Made by a program: the position numbers and the translations under genes. DNA of 64,000 nt from contig NZ_PYAT01000001.1 of the NCBI RefSeq assembly GCF_003014655.1, positions 124,001 through 188,000 on the forward strand. The letters are read 5' to 3'. The stretch comes from Planomicrobium soli (GTDB lineage Bacteria; Bacillota; Bacilli; Bacillales_A; Planococcaceae). Below are positions 1 through 8,630 of this stretch, piece by piece; within the stretch, counting starts at the first letter, position 1; each line of letters starts with the position of its first letter. The notes under the pieces were generated by a model. That model did no database searches and was not told the origin of the DNA. It worked only from the letters and a program-made list of their open reading frames with translations.

Positions 1-570
1 ACCGATGTTTTTCGACATTTTCTTCTGAACATCGATTTCAATACCATTTGGTGCCGCAATATCGACCAGCTTTTCGAAGCTTTCAAAATCAATCAGAGCG
101 AAATGGTGAATTTTAATGCCGAACATCGACCGCAATGTATTTGCCAGAAGATCCACTCCACCTTCCATTCCGCCTTCTCTAGCTCCTAGAAAATAAGCAG
201 TATTCAATTTATAGGATTGATACCCTGGAATCGCAGCATAGATATCCCGCATGAATGAAGTGACTTTTACTTCATCTGTCTTTTTATTATGAGATACAAG
301 CATCATGGTATCCGTGCGTGACGCTTCCTCACCGCGTGAGTCGACGCCAAGCACCAGGATGTTTTCATAATCCCCGGTTTCCGGATCGCCATCAAATGCG
401 ATTGTCGGCAAGTCTGAGTTTTCTTCGGCTAGTTTATGGCCACTCTGAAATTGCAAAAATACATAAGCCCCTATTGCTAATACGGCAATAAGCAGCATAA
501 ATAAGAATCCTCGAAAACGAAATTTTTTCTTCTTGCGCCGATTTTTTCTAATTTGTTGTTCAGGTTCCAT
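1..570 (-). CDS. LytR-CpsA-Psr (LCP) family cell-wall ligase, partial
   Basis: This is the N-terminal 190 codons of a membrane-anchored LCP protein; it runs off the left edge. A very basic N-terminus (KNRRKKKKFRFR) is followed by one hydrophobic anchor (about residues 17-38). The LCP domain then begins, with the family motifs NILVLGVDSRG, SRTDTMMLVS and SFMRDIYAAIPG, which carry the Arg and Asp residues that bind pyrophosphate and metal. LCP enzymes transfer undecaprenyl-linked glycopolymers such as teichoic acids to peptidoglycan outside the membrane. The ATG at 570 has an AGAAAGGA ribosome site about 10 nt upstream. It is divergent from msrA. The catalytic C-terminal half is not visible, so the exact LCP subgroup cannot be assigned. 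Confidence 0.93.
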   Translation of the reverse strand, partial: MEPEQQIRKNRRKKKKFRFRGFLFMLLIAVLAIGAYVFLQFQSGHKLAEENSDLPTIAFDGDPETGDYENILVLGVDSRGEEASRTDTMMLVSHNKKTDEVKVTSFMRDIYAAIPGYQSYKLNTAYFLGAREGGMEGGVDLLANTLRSMFGIKIHHFALIDFESFEKLVDIAAPNGIEIDVQKKMSKNIG

Positions 571-720
571 TGATTGACATTCCTTTCTAATTTCCCTATA
601 GCCATAAGACGTTCATTGGCTCTAAGAAGTTTCTGCTTTCTCATCAAATACATTATAATTGTCGCAAACCTGCGGTAATGATAGAATTCACCATATATAG
701 GCGAGAGGAGATAATGATTC

Positions 721-1251
721 ATGACAGAAAAAGCGACATTTGCAGGCGGCTGTTTTTGGTGTATGGTCAAGCCATTCGACCAGTTTGACGGCATTGAAAA
801 AGTGGTTTCCGGCTATATAGGCGGGCACGTCGAAAATCCGACATACGAACAAGTAAAAACCGGAACGACCGGCCATTTAGAAGCGGTAGAAATTACATTT
901 CAGCCGGACGTTTTCCCGTACGAGCAATTGCTCGATATTTTTTGGCAGCAAATCGACCCGACGGACAATGAAGGCCAATTCCAAGACCGCGGACCGCAAT
1001 ACCGCCCTGCTATTTTCGTACATAATGAAAAGCAGCGCGGCTTAGCAGAAAAATCAAAACAAACACTAGCTGCGAGCGGCCGTTTTCAAAAACCTGTCGT
1101 GACAGAAATTTTGGATGCCGTGCCATTTTATGAAGCTGAAGATTACCACCAAGACTTTTACAAGAAAAGCCCGGATGAGTACAAGGAAGACCTGGCAAAA
1201 TCCGGCAGAGTAGAATTTATAAAAGATAATTGGGAAAAAGTTGACGCTTGA
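721..1251 (+). CDS. msrA: Peptide-methionine (S)-S-oxide reductase MsrA, stand-alone copy
   Basis: It reduces methionine-S-sulfoxide in proteins in the cytoplasm. The catalytic motif GGCFWCM is at residues 9-15 (Cys11), and the family blocks [13 protein letters not shown] and [11 protein letters not shown] are present; 176 residues is the normal length. The start has GAGGAGA about 8 nt upstream. It stands alone, divergent from the LCP gene. A second MsrA, paired with MsrB, lies at 27718-28248. This copy has Lys46 where that one, like B. subtilis MsrA, has a Cys in YEQVC, so it probably uses a different route to regenerate its active site. A run of nine T follows the stop, but I see no good stem. 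Confidence 0.96.
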   Translation: MTEKATFAGGCFWCMVKPFDQFDGIEKVVSGYIGGHVENPTYEQVKTGTTGHLEAVEITFQPDVFPYEQLLDIFWQQIDPTDNEGQFQDRGPQYRPAIFVHNEKQRGLAEKSKQTLAASGRFQKPVVTEILDAVPFYEAEDYHQDFYKKSPDEYKEDLAKSGRVEFIKDNWEKVDA

Positions 1252-1524
1252 TGCGCCAGCTTTTTTTTTGCTCTCCTATTGTTTTAAATCTCAGCTCTAA
1301 TGCCACATCAGGTAAAGTGACAGAGCTGAACACCTAAGATAATCCATAAAAATATTATGTAAAGCTAACCTCGATTTCTTCTCGCCCTTTTACAAAAATC
1401 TTCCTTCAAATGCTTATAACTATCCTACCAGTCTTTATTTACTAATCATCTGCTTCTATTATTACATTTTAGCTATTTTTTATTAAAATGGATACTTAAT
1501 TATTAAAAATGCATTAAAAAAAGA
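1252..1524. other. Intergenic stretch without a recognisable gene
   Basis: The sequence is AT-rich between msrA and the small membrane gene. It has a T-run right after the msrA stop and a loose inverted repeat of AGCTCT/AGAGCT near 1292-1327. I found no open reading frame with a ribosome site on either strand. Confidence 0.5.
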
Positions 1525-1552
1525 TTGACAGATTTTTCTGTTTAATTACAAT
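1525..1552 (+). promoter_or_regulatory. Sigma-A-type promoter for the small membrane protein
   Basis: TTGACA at 1525-1530 and TACAAT at 1547-1552 are separated by 16 bp and lie about 58 bp before the start at 1611. Confidence 0.7.
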
Positions 1553-1610
1553 CAAAATAGGAGAAGCGAGATGCCCATTTCTGATTAATTAATTGCCATG
1601 GAGGAATTTC

Positions 1611-1940
1611 ATGAATATAATCGCAGCCATTGATCCGCTCGTTATGCAGTTGTTAATTGTCCCGCTAGCTGTTATTGGCATTGGTGTTCTTGCTGCTGTT
1701 GCCTTAAAAAAGGTGTATATAGGACCGGTCACAACATTGTTTTTAAACTTGTTTTATAACTCCTGGTATTTCTCTTATAAATTTCCCGATACGCAAATCC
1801 CGTTCGCTATGATTTTTTCGTGGTGTGTTATCTTCCCGGTTTTTTCGTTGTTTCTTTCCTGGGTTTTCGTCACCCACAGCAGTACCTATAAAAATTTTCT
1901 GCTGTTTTTGTCTAAAGAGAAAAGCCTCGACTCTGAATAA
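1611..1940 (+). CDS. Small integral membrane protein, DUF2651-like
   Basis: The product is 109 residues with three or four hydrophobic segments (about 10-33, 40-58, 62-90) and a basic C-terminal tail. Length and the pattern of short helices resemble the DUF2651 (YbeF-like) membrane proteins of Bacillus, but that is a resemblance by memory only. The ATG at 1611 is chosen because GGAGGA sits at 1600-1605; a TTG at 1593 would have no ribosome site. It has its own promoter (1525-1552) and terminator (1941-1968), so it is monocistronic. Function unknown. Confidence 0.7.
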   Translation: MNIIAAIDPLVMQLLIVPLAVIGIGVLAAVALKKVYIGPVTTLFLNLFYNSWYFSYKFPDTQIPFAMIFSWCVIFPVFSLFLSWVFVTHSSTYKNFLLFLSKEKSLDSE

Positions 1941-1968
1941 AAAACGCTGCTTTTGCAGTGTTTTTTTA
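1941..1968. terminator. Rho-independent terminator, probably bidirectional
   Basis: The stem ACGCTGC/GCAGTGT has a TTTT loop, with T7 on the plus side and A6 on the other side. It therefore also serves the convergent MFS gene. Confidence 0.85.
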
Positions 1969-3141
1969 TCGCCGTTTTATATAAAGCAAGCAAGCGAAAA
2001 TCAACAAGATAGCTGAAAATCCTAAAAGCATCGAGAGCGTGATGGTATGCGTCTCATACCGGTCATATAAAATGCCGATCACAAAAGGCATAGTGCCTGA
2101 AATAATATAGCCGCCTGACTGGATCATCGCTGTCCAGCTATTGACGCCTTCCGCTGTCTGGTTTTCGTCAAGCGGCATGAGCAAAGCAATCGGAAACAAG
2201 CTGCCTAATGTCAACCCAAGGCAAACGGCGGCTGCCCAGACAAAGCCAACTCCACCAAATAACAGCATCAGGATGCCCACTGCTCCGAGAGCTAAACTGA
2301 CTATAATCCATAAGAAACGGCTTGGAAACTTTTCGAGCAGCAATGGAATCGACAAATTTCCTAGAAGCTGAACAGCTGACATGAGCGTTAGTACCGCACC
2401 TGCCGACAGTACAGACATTCCTTTGTCTATTGCAATGGGTGCAAGCCAGGTAATCAACGAAAAAAAGAGCGCCGACTGAAAGGCGAAGAAAATTAACATA
2501 AACCAAGCACGTTTGTTCTTCCACGGTGATGCTTGTATTCGTACTTTTTCTGTTCCAACTGCTGACGGCTTTTTCACCGGTTGCTCGACCCGAAGCCATA
2601 ATAGAATTCCAGCAATGGCAAGCAAGCCCCAGCTCGCCAGCGCAGACGGCCAGCCTGCTGCCGCATATAATACACTGGTCAAGCCGGCACTAAGCGCCGC
2701 CCCCAACCCCATGCCGAACGAATAAACGCCGATAAGCGCCGGGGTGAGGGAAGGAAAGTTTTGTTTGATCATAGCAGAAACAAGCGGACTGATGATGGCG
2801 ATTGCCAATCCGATAAAAAAAGAGCTGGCAAATAAAACGGGGTATGTCGGAACAAGCCCCCTCAGCAACGTAAACAAGCCGATTACCAGAAGCAGGAGTG
2901 TGATGCTCGCCTTGACCCCGAATCTGCGGCCGAACCATACGGCAAATGGTGCAAACAGCCCCATGCAAAATACAGGAACCGAAGTCAGTAAGCTTACTTC
3001 GCTGTTGGTTAAATCTAAATCGCTGCGTATGGTTTCCAATAATGGGCCGATCGACGAAATGGCTGGCCGCAAATTCAATGAAATAAAGAAAATGGCTACA
3101 ACCATTAAGCCCAACGGCGATTTTTTTAATAAAACTCCCAT
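1966..3141 (-). CDS. MFS transporter, CynX/NimT (cyanate-transporter-like) family
   Basis: The product is 391 residues with about 12 predicted membrane helices. The N-terminal SLNLRPAISSIGPLL and later WFGRRFGVKAS blocks are typical of the CynX/NimT (YeaN-like) branch of the major facilitator superfamily. Members export or import small polar compounds such as cyanate or 2-nitroimidazole; the substrate here cannot be read from sequence. The ATG at 3141 is preferred over a TTG at 3147 because GGAGG (3151-3155) is then 9 nt upstream. It is convergent with the small membrane gene and shares its terminator. Confidence 0.88.
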   Translation of the reverse strand: MGVLLKKSPLGLMVVAIFFISLNLRPAISSIGPLLETIRSDLDLTNSEVSLLTSVPVFCMGLFAPFAVWFGRRFGVKASITLLLLVIGLFTLLRGLVPTYPVLFASSFFIGLAIAIISPLVSAMIKQNFPSLTPALIGVYSFGMGLGAALSAGLTSVLYAAAGWPSALASWGLLAIAGILLWLRVEQPVKKPSAVGTEKVRIQASPWKNKRAWFMLIFFAFQSALFFSLITWLAPIAIDKGMSVLSAGAVLTLMSAVQLLGNLSIPLLLEKFPSRFLWIIVSLALGAVGILMLLFGGVGFVWAAAVCLGLTLGSLFPIALLMPLDENQTAEGVNSWTAMIQSGGYIISGTMPFVIGILYDRYETHTITLSMLLGFSAILLIFACLLYIKRR

Positions 3142-3229
3142 CTTCAATTTCCTCCTAGCAATTTCCTATACAAACTTGTGTTCCCCGCCGGTTTTGATTA
3201 AGATATAGGTGTGAAAGGCAGGTAATCCG

Positions 3230-3466
3230 ATGAAACTGATAAATTGGAGCTATGCAAAACGCTATAATATAAAAGCTGTTTTTGATGAATTCCCGCATGT
3301 GGTAGTGCTGTTCCGCCAAATCGGCGGCTACTACTTCATCTTTTCAATGAAAGGCTTGACGAAAGAACACATCCCGACGCGCAAAGACTATGTCCGTATG
3401 GAATATTTGTTGAACAAAGACCTTGGTTTGCTTGAAGCTTATATAGAAAGAAAATATAAAAATTAA
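3230..3466 (+). CDS. Small protein of unknown function (78 aa)
   Basis: I do not recognise this gene. It encodes a basic 78-residue soluble protein with mixed alpha/beta character: a KAVFDEFPHVVVLFRQIGGYYFIF stretch would form hydrophobic strands (read here as two pieces, KAVFDEFPHVVVLF and RQIGGYYFIF), followed by a charged helical C-terminus ending in ERKYKN. AAAGGCAGG precedes the ATG by 7 nt. It stands between the divergent MFS gene and ykpA, without an obvious terminator. No catalytic motif or signal peptide is visible. Confidence 0.65.
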   Translation: MKLINWSYAKRYNIKAVFDEFPHVVVLFRQIGGYYFIFSMKGLTKEHIPTRKDYVRMEYLLNKDLGLLEAYIERKYKN

Positions 3467-3666
3467 GCCGCACCACAACTTCCTAGAGATTTGTATAAAG
3501 AGTTAATGTGCCGCGCCATATTTCAGATTCATAAAATCACTCACTGCACAAATACCCAGATTAAAACAATCTGCTTAAGTTTATCCCAGACTGCGGCTGA
3601 TTGCTATCGATTTCCGTCTGTTTCATGGTATACTCTTCTTATTGTGAAATTTAGGAGGTACGTAAA

Positions 3667-5274
3667 ATGATAGCAGTAAACGATGTAAGTCTTCGCTTTG
3701 GTGACCGCAAACTTTTCGAAGATGTTAACATTCAATTTAACCCAGGTAATTGTTACGGATTGATCGGTGCGAACGGCGCCGGAAAATCGACATTCATCAA
3801 AATCTTGTCAGGTGATATTGAAGCGCAATCCGGGAACGTCTACATGGGTTCCGGAGAACGTTTGGCGGTATTGAAACAGGATCACTTTGAATACGAAGAG
3901 TACCCTGTCCTTGAAACGGTCATTATGGGACACAAAAAATTATATGACATCATGTCCGAGAAAAATGCCATCTACATGAAAGAGGACTTTTCTGATGAAG
4001 ACGGCATGCGCGCCGCTGAACTGGAAGGCGAATTCGCAGAACTAAACGGCTGGGAAGCCGAATCGGAAGCCGCTATTCTTTTGCAAGGACTTGGTATTTC
4101 CGAAGACTTGCACGATAAGAAAATGGCTGAACTTTCCGGATCGGATAAAGTAAAAGTTTTGCTTGCCCAGGCCCTGTTCGGCAAACCGGATGTTTTGCTT
4201 CTGGATGAGCCTACCAACCATTTGGACTTGAACGCGATCAAATGGCTGGAAGAGTTTTTGATCAATTTCGAGAACACGGTTATTGTCGTATCGCATGACC
4301 GCCACTTCTTGAACAAAGTATGTACCCATATTGCGGATCTTGACTTCGGTAAAATCCAGCTTTATGTCGGAAACTACGATTTCTGGTATGAGTCAAGCCA
4401 ATTGGCGACTCGCCTAGCTTCTGACCAGAACTCGAAAAAAGAAGAAAAAATCAAAGAGCTGCAAGCGTTTATCGCCCGTTTCTCTGCAAATGCTTCTAAA
4501 TCCAAGCAAGCAACTTCACGGAAGAAAATGCTCGATAAGATCCAATTGGATGATATCCGCCCTTCTTCCCGCAAGTACCCGTTCGTCAACTTTACGATTG
4601 GCCGCGAAATCGGCAATGATGTTCTGACTGTAAAAGATTTGAGCCAAAAAGTTGATGGCAATCAATTATTAAACAACATCAACTTCAACATGAGCAAAGA
4701 AGACAAAATCGTTTTGATCGGCGATCCGTTGGCAAAATCCGCACTTTTGCGCATTCTGGCTGAAGAAGACGAACCGGCTGCAGGATCTGTCCGTTGGGGC
4801 GTAACTACTTCTCGCGCTTACTTGCCGATTGATAACACTGCTTATTTTGAAGGCTCGGAACAAAGCCTAGTCGACTGGCTGCGCCAATACTCGCCAGAAG
4901 ATGAAAGCGAAACGTTCCTTCGCGGCTTCCTCGGCAGAATGTTATTCTCCGGCGAAGAAGTGAAAAAGAAACCTTCTGTGCTTTCAGGTGGAGAAAAAGT
5001 GCGCTGCATGCTGTCTAAGATGATGTTGTCACATGCTAACGTCTTATTGCTTGATGAACCGACCAACCACTTGGATTTGGAATCAATTCAAGCACTCAAT
5101 AACGGCTTGATCGCTTTCAAAGGCGCAATGGTCTTCACTTCCCATGACCATCAGTTTATCCAGACGATTGCAAACCGTGTTATCGAAATCCGTGAAGACG
5201 GCTCGATCCTCGACAAGCAATTGACGTACGATGAATTTTTGGAATGGAAAGAAACCCAAGGCATCACCAACTAA
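3667..5274 (+). CDS. ykpA: ABC-F family ATPase (YkpA/YbiT type)
   Basis: This is a soluble twin-ATPase of the ABC-F family; these bind the ribosomal E site and adjust translation, some under stress or antibiotics. Domain 1 has Walker A GANGAGKS (about residue 36), signature LSGSDKV and Walker B LLLDEPTNHLD. A charged linker rich in Lys follows (about 250-310). Domain 2 has a degenerate Walker A (GDPLAKSA, lacking the GxxGxGKS pattern), an intact LSGGEKV signature and Walker B. As I recall, B. subtilis YkpA has the same kind of degenerate second Walker A. At 535 residues it matches YkpA closely in length and order. AGGAGG lies 8 nt before the ATG, and TGGTATACT near 3627 may be an extended -10. 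No membrane domain is nearby, as expected for ABC-F. Confidence 0.93.
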   Translation: MIAVNDVSLRFGDRKLFEDVNIQFNPGNCYGLIGANGAGKSTFIKILSGDIEAQSGNVYMGSGERLAVLKQDHFEYEEYPVLETVIMGHKKLYDIMSEKNAIYMKEDFSDEDGMRAAELEGEFAELNGWEAESEAAILLQGLGISEDLHDKKMAELSGSDKVKVLLAQALFGKPDVLLLDEPTNHLDLNAIKWLEEFLINFENTVIVVSHDRHFLNKVCTHIADLDFGKIQLYVGNYDFWYESSQLATRLASDQNSKKEEKIKELQAFIARFSANASKSKQATSRKKMLDKIQLDDIRPSSRKYPFVNFTIGREIGNDVLTVKDLSQKVDGNQLLNNINFNMSKEDKIVLIGDPLAKSALLRILAEEDEPAAGSVRWGVTTSRAYLPIDNTAYFEGSEQSLVDWLRQYSPEDESETFLRGFLGRMLFSGEEVKKKPSVLSGGEKVRCMLSKMMLSHANVLLLDEPTNHLDLESIQALNNGLIAFKGAMVFTSHDHQFIQTIANRVIEIREDGSILDKQLTYDEFLEWKETQGITN

Positions 5275-5283
5275 TAAAACCAA

Positions 5284-5320
5284 AACCTGGCTTCCAGAAA
5301 TGGAAAGCCAGGTTTTTTTA
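5284..5320 (+). terminator. Terminator of ykpA
   Basis: AACCTGGCTTCC pairs with GGAAAGCCAGGTT (one bulged A), followed by T7. Confidence 0.9.
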
Positions 5321-5344
5321 TTTAGAGCTTATTTTTTGTTATAG

Positions 5345-5417
5345 GTTGGAACTCAAGAGTAGAAAGTTGAAACTCATGGCAAGTTTGTTGAAACTCGGCC
5401 CGGAAAAGTTGGTACTC
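5345..5417. repeat. Four copies of GTTGRAACTC-like core at exact 21-bp spacing
   Basis: The cores GTTGGAACTC, GTTGAAACTC, GTTGAAACTC and GTTGGTACTC begin at 5345, 5366, 5387 and 5408. Each is exactly 21 bp from the last, and the 11-bp spacers differ. The array lies between two transcription terminators, outside any gene. The period equals two DNA helical turns. Confidence 0.85.
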
Positions 5418-5434
5418 GCCAAAAATTCCTCAAG

Positions 5435-5468
5435 AAAAAACCGCAGCTGTATGGGCTGCGGTTTTTCT
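5435..5468. terminator. Terminator of the YkvA-like gene, bidirectional
   Basis: CCGCAGC (5441-5447) pairs with GCTGCGG (5455-5461), flanked by A6 and T5. It terminates the minus-strand gene ending at 5470. Confidence 0.85.
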
Positions 5469-5469
5469 A

Positions 5470-5946
5470 TTATTTCATAAAGCGTTTGACCAATCGCCCA
5501 GCAGGCAGTTTGGACACGAATTTGCTGCCTGAATCGGAAATGCCTCGGACAACACTCAACAATTCTTCATCCCCCGCCCAATGCTCTTCAATGATTTCAC
5601 TAGGGAATTTGTTGAGGAGCGTGTTAACGATAAAAACGGCCACTACCACATCATCAGCAAAGCCTCCAGGCCCGACTAGAATTTCCGGAAGAAAATCCAT
5701 GGGAGCCAGAAAATACAAAATCCCTGCACCGACCAATCCTTTGCTTTTCGCGTCAATTCGGGAATCAAGCATCATTTTGGTAAGCAAATGAAATAAATCA
5801 GGTGCAAACAAAATATATTTCCCAATTTTACTTACTACACCAGAGCGATTATCAAGCCAGTTTTGTACTTTTGCACGCAGATGCTGGTAAAAGTCCTGTT
5901 GCTCTTCTTGGCTTGGCAACGGTCTGCTTAAATATTCATTGGTCAT
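5470..5946 (-). CDS. YkvA-like DUF1232 membrane-associated protein
   Basis: The product is 158 residues. The central block KGLVGAGILYFLAPMDFLPE, followed by a Gly-rich turn and a second hydrophobic helix (DDVVVAVFIVNTLL), is the DUF1232/YkvA signature. Family members are small proteins with two amphipathic or membrane-inserted helices; their role is unknown. Here the N-terminus is longer and basic (HLRAKVQNWL), and the C-terminus ends in a basic FMK tail. The start ATG at 5946 has GGGAGGGGAGAT just upstream. It is a single gene with its own terminator. Confidence 0.82.
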   Translation of the reverse strand: MTNEYLSRPLPSQEEQQDFYQHLRAKVQNWLDNRSGVVSKIGKYILFAPDLFHLLTKMMLDSRIDAKSKGLVGAGILYFLAPMDFLPEILVGPGGFADDVVVAVFIVNTLLNKFPSEIIEEHWAGDEELLSVVRGISDSGSKFVSKLPAGRLVKRFMK

Positions 5947-6007
5947 CTTATCTCCCCTCCCACTCTTTTAATAGGTTTCTATACCTGTATTCCTAACGAT
6001 TGAAACT

Positions 6008-6233
6008 TCAGACGAGATTCATCCAAAATCGATGCCTTAAGAAAAGCGGCAATCCGTTTCTTTTCAGGATTTCCTTGGGCACTGGCGAAAGTAACCTGCT
6101 GTCATGCATAAAGACTTCTAAATCCATATCAATATTGATTTTTTCGGCAAAAAACAGTTCTCCGTCGTCTCTCAATATAGCCCTATCCTTTATCTCCATC
6201 AAACGATTTCACTTTGCCTCTTGCGTTATTCAT
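6008..6233 (-). pseudogene. Decayed cold-shock-domain gene
   Basis: Reading from ATG 6233, which has a perfect TTAGGAGGT ribosome site, gives MNNARGKVKSFDGDKG, then a TAG stop at 6185-6183, then GYIE in the same frame. A frame change then restores RDDGELFFAEKINID. These pieces follow the cold-shock fold order (GKVKWF, KGFGFIE, DDVFVH), as in the intact csp genes at 8250 and 41080. At least one nonsense codon and one frameshift are present, and the downstream part no longer resembles the family. It lies between YkvA and the protease gene with no sign of another function. Confidence 0.65.
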
Positions 6234-6337
6234 AAGCAAAACCTCCTAATTTGGCCTTTTTCTCGTCTTTCTTTTATACCCGGAACAGAACAATTATCAA
6301 ACGCAGAAAAGAAAGCAGCCGGAATAGAGTGCCCAAT

Positions 6338-6370
6338 AAAAAAAAGAACCGTTCAGGGAACCGTTCTTTA
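6338..6370 (-). terminator. Terminator of the neutral protease gene
   Basis: Imperfect inverted repeat: AAGAAC/GTTCTT plus an inner GTTC/GAAC with one C-C mismatch, followed on the minus strand by T8. Confidence 0.75.
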
Positions 6371-6384
6371 AATTGAATACCATT

Positions 6385-8016
6385 TTATTTCAAACCTACA
6401 GCAGAAAATGCCGCTTTTACACTGGCGACTTCGCTGCTGGATGCACCGTACAAATCGGTAGCCGCTTGGACGGCTGCAGCCTGGTATTGCCTATAGGTCG
6501 TCTTCGGCGTCAAGTATTGCGTTAAAGTACGATAAAGAATTTTACCAGTTTTCGCTTTACCGATTCCCTGTACTTTTATGTTGAAATGCGTGCCGCCACT
6601 CGCAAGCAAAAAGCCGACTTTATTGCCGATACCGGAGTTGATATGCACTCCGCCGTAATCTTCCGTTCCCATATAGCGTTTCGTATAATGGTCCGGCTGG
6701 CCACTTACAGTTGGATCTGCCAAGGAGCGAAGCGCATCACCTTTTTGTTTAGGCGTGTAAATATCTTCACCAATTAGCCAGTCGGGGCTATTCTTGAAGT
6801 GGTCTTCCACCAGTATTCCAAAAATATCCGACATCGACTCGTTGATGGCGCCTGAATCTCCTTGATAAATCAATTTTGCAGTCGAAGCTGTAACTGCGTG
6901 TGTCAGCTCATGTGCAACTACATCAAGCGATCCTGATAACGGACTGAACATGACGCCATCCCCGTCTCCGTACACCATTTGCGATCCGCTCCAAAAAGCG
7001 TTATTGTAATTTTCACCGTAATGGACCGTCGATACCACTTTGGCACCTGTGCCGTCATAACTGATGCGGCCGTGGATATTTTTGTAGTAATCGAATGTCT
7101 GACCGGCATAAACGTGGGCGTCTACGGCGGCTCCGTCATAAGACTCGTTGAAAATACCGTCGGAATCTCTCCAAAGCTTTCCAGGCAGCAAAAGCCCTTT
7201 AGCACCATCATATGTCAAGATTCCTTTGCCCCGCGTACGGTCTAATAAAAAGGTTCCTTCTGCGTTTTTGATGGTATGAATAGCTTTCTTATCTCCAATC
7301 AACCCTTTGCCGGCAGAAACTGTATCTTTACCTGTTGGATCAGCATGATGAATTTGATTAAAAGAAGTTAAAACCTTGCCGCTCAAGGCATCAATGAGAT
7401 AATGGAAATTCCCCGGTTCCGGCTTCAAAAATTCCACTTCGCTGCTGTAGGCGAATTTCGCTTCTCCTTCGCTGACATAAACTGTGAGCGAAGGGCGCTC
7501 CTCATGAATTATTTCGGGAGCGGCACCAAGCTTGGCGCCTAAGTCTGCCAATATTGCCGCTGAAGCTTCTGAAACCGGCAAGAGAGAGGTTTTTTCAACA
7601 GCCTTCATAGGCGGAATTGGAACTACTTCCCCGGATACTGCAGTCAAAACTCCAGCTTGGTCGACTAAAGCTGATAGAATTGAACCGAACACAGGAATAC
7701 CGTTGTGCATTTGCTGAAGTTTTATGTTTGTGAATCCTAATTCATCCGTTTTTTCGCTGACTGGATCGAAGGTAGTTTTACCACCGCTTTCTATAGAATA
7801 AAGTTTTTCTTTTTCTTCCAGATAAGAAAGAACGATGTTTGTAGGTGAATTTAGAGAAGGCGTTGTTAAAGTTCCAGCAATAAAATAAGGTGTTCCTGTT
7901 TCAGCGTTATAGCTCACCGTTTCGGAAATGCGATCGTTAGAACCTGCAGCAGCTGAAGGGGATAAACCTGAAAACGTTAATGCGACGACAAAACCTAAAC
8001 TGACTAAGCGTTTCAT
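6385..8016 (-). CDS. Secreted thermolysin-family (M4) neutral metalloprotease precursor
   Basis: This is an exported zinc endopeptidase of 543 residues. A Sec signal peptide ([24 protein letters not shown]) is visible; for length limits, note basic MKR then a hydrophobic core and AAA cleavage region. A FTP/PepSY propeptide follows to about residue 230. The mature domain has the zinc motif [12 protein letters not shown] and, 20 residues on, [12 protein letters not shown] with the third zinc ligand Glu. C-terminal blocks [15 protein letters not shown] (substrate and catalytic His region) are present, so the enzyme looks intact. Length is normal for bacillolysins. GAGGTGAGG precedes the ATG. It is monocistronic, with a terminator at 6338-6370. 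It probably degrades extracellular protein for nutrition. Confidence 0.96.
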   Translation of the reverse strand: MKRLVSLGFVVALTFSGLSPSAAAGSNDRISETVSYNAETGTPYFIAGTLTTPSLNSPTNIVLSYLEEKEKLYSIESGGKTTFDPVSEKTDELGFTNIKLQQMHNGIPVFGSILSALVDQAGVLTAVSGEVVPIPPMKAVEKTSLLPVSEASAAILADLGAKLGAAPEIIHEERPSLTVYVSEGEAKFAYSSEVEFLKPEPGNFHYLIDALSGKVLTSFNQIHHADPTGKDTVSAGKGLIGDKKAIHTIKNAEGTFLLDRTRGKGILTYDGAKGLLLPGKLWRDSDGIFNESYDGAAVDAHVYAGQTFDYYKNIHGRISYDGTGAKVVSTVHYGENYNNAFWSGSQMVYGDGDGVMFSPLSGSLDVVAHELTHAVTASTAKLIYQGDSGAINESMSDIFGILVEDHFKNSPDWLIGEDIYTPKQKGDALRSLADPTVSGQPDHYTKRYMGTEDYGGVHINSGIGNKVGFLLASGGTHFNIKVQGIGKAKTGKILYRTLTQYLTPKTTYRQYQAAAVQAATDLYGASSSEVASVKAAFSAVGLK

Positions 8017-8212
8017 TTCCTCACCTCTTCTTAATCTTTTTTATAAAGTTAGAATAGTTAAGTCCATCATAATGCCTTGAATAATCAGAATATATAGTTT
8101 CCTTTAGCTATTTCTCTTATTTCCCTTCAGGTCGAAATACCTGTGCATGCCAGATTGTTGAAACATTGAGCGCCTTGCAACAATCATCTTCTTGCCGCTT
8201 TATTAAAGCAAT

Positions 8213-8244
8213 AAAAAAAGACCTGCTCAAAATGAGCAGGTCTT
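8213..8244 (-). terminator. Terminator of the cold-shock gene at 8250
   Basis: AGACCTGCTC (8219-8228) pairs with GAGCAGGTCT (8234-8243); T7 follows on the minus strand. Confidence 0.92.
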
Positions 8245-8249
8245 GGAGA

Positions 8250-8450
8250 TTAGATTTTAGTTACATTTGTAGCTTGAGGTCCGCGGTTGCCTTCCTCTAC
8301 TTCAAACTCTACTTTTTGTCCTTCGTCAAGCGTTTTGAAGCCATCGCCTTGAATCGCTGAGAAGTGAACGAATACGTCATCTCCGCCTTCAACTTCGATA
8401 AATCCGAAGCCTTTTTCTGAATTAAACCATTTAACTGTACCTTGTTGCAT
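8250..8450 (-). CDS. Cold-shock protein, CspA/CspB family
   Basis: The product is a 66-residue single cold-shock domain that binds single-stranded RNA and DNA as a chaperone. RNP1 (KGFGFIEV) and RNP2 (DVFVHFSAI) are intact. The start MQQGTVKWF at 8450 is chosen for its AGGAGGTT ribosome site. The promoter at 8603-8630 leaves a leader of about 145 nt containing a long hairpin (8505-8560), the usual arrangement for cold-shock genes controlled at the RNA level. Its closest relative in the window is the csp at 41080. Confidence 0.96.
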   Translation of the reverse strand: MQQGTVKWFNSEKGFGFIEVEGGDDVFVHFSAIQGDGFKTLDEGQKVEFEVEEGNRGPQATNVTKI

Positions 8451-8504
8451 GTGAACAACCTCCTGAGAATGAAAAATTTGCAATATGGAATTCCCATAAA
8501 AAAA

Positions 8505-8560
8505 ATTCACATATTCAAAAAAGTACCATCACGTGCTGATCACTTTTTTGAATAGGTGAA
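8505..8560 (-). promoter_or_regulatory. Long hairpin with U-tract in the csp leader
   Basis: ACTTTTTTGAATA (8542-8554) is the perfect complement of TATTCAAAAAAGT (8512-8524). The pairing extends on both sides (GTGAA/TTCAC outside, ATCA/TGAT inside). On the csp strand the hairpin is followed by T8. It lies wholly in the untranslated leader, between promoter and start codon. It could be an RNA thermosensor or an attenuator; which one is inference. Confidence 0.6.
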
Positions 8561-8602
8561 TAGCTCTCTGTGGTTCAAATACGTTTTTTAATTCTTAAGT
8601 CA

Positions 8603-8630
8603 ATTATATCAATTTTTCATAAAAAGTCAA
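8603..8630 (-). promoter_or_regulatory. Sigma-A promoter of the csp gene
   Basis: Minus-strand TTGACT (8630-8625) and TATAAT (8608-8603) have a 16-bp spacer. No gene lies between 8631 and 8925 on either strand; that stretch is plain AT-rich DNA. Confidence 0.8.

Noticed and set aside
6338-6370. RAYT/REP-like element with AGAACCGTTC repeats
   Set aside because: It is explained as an imperfect terminator of the protease gene; a single site is not enough for a REP family.
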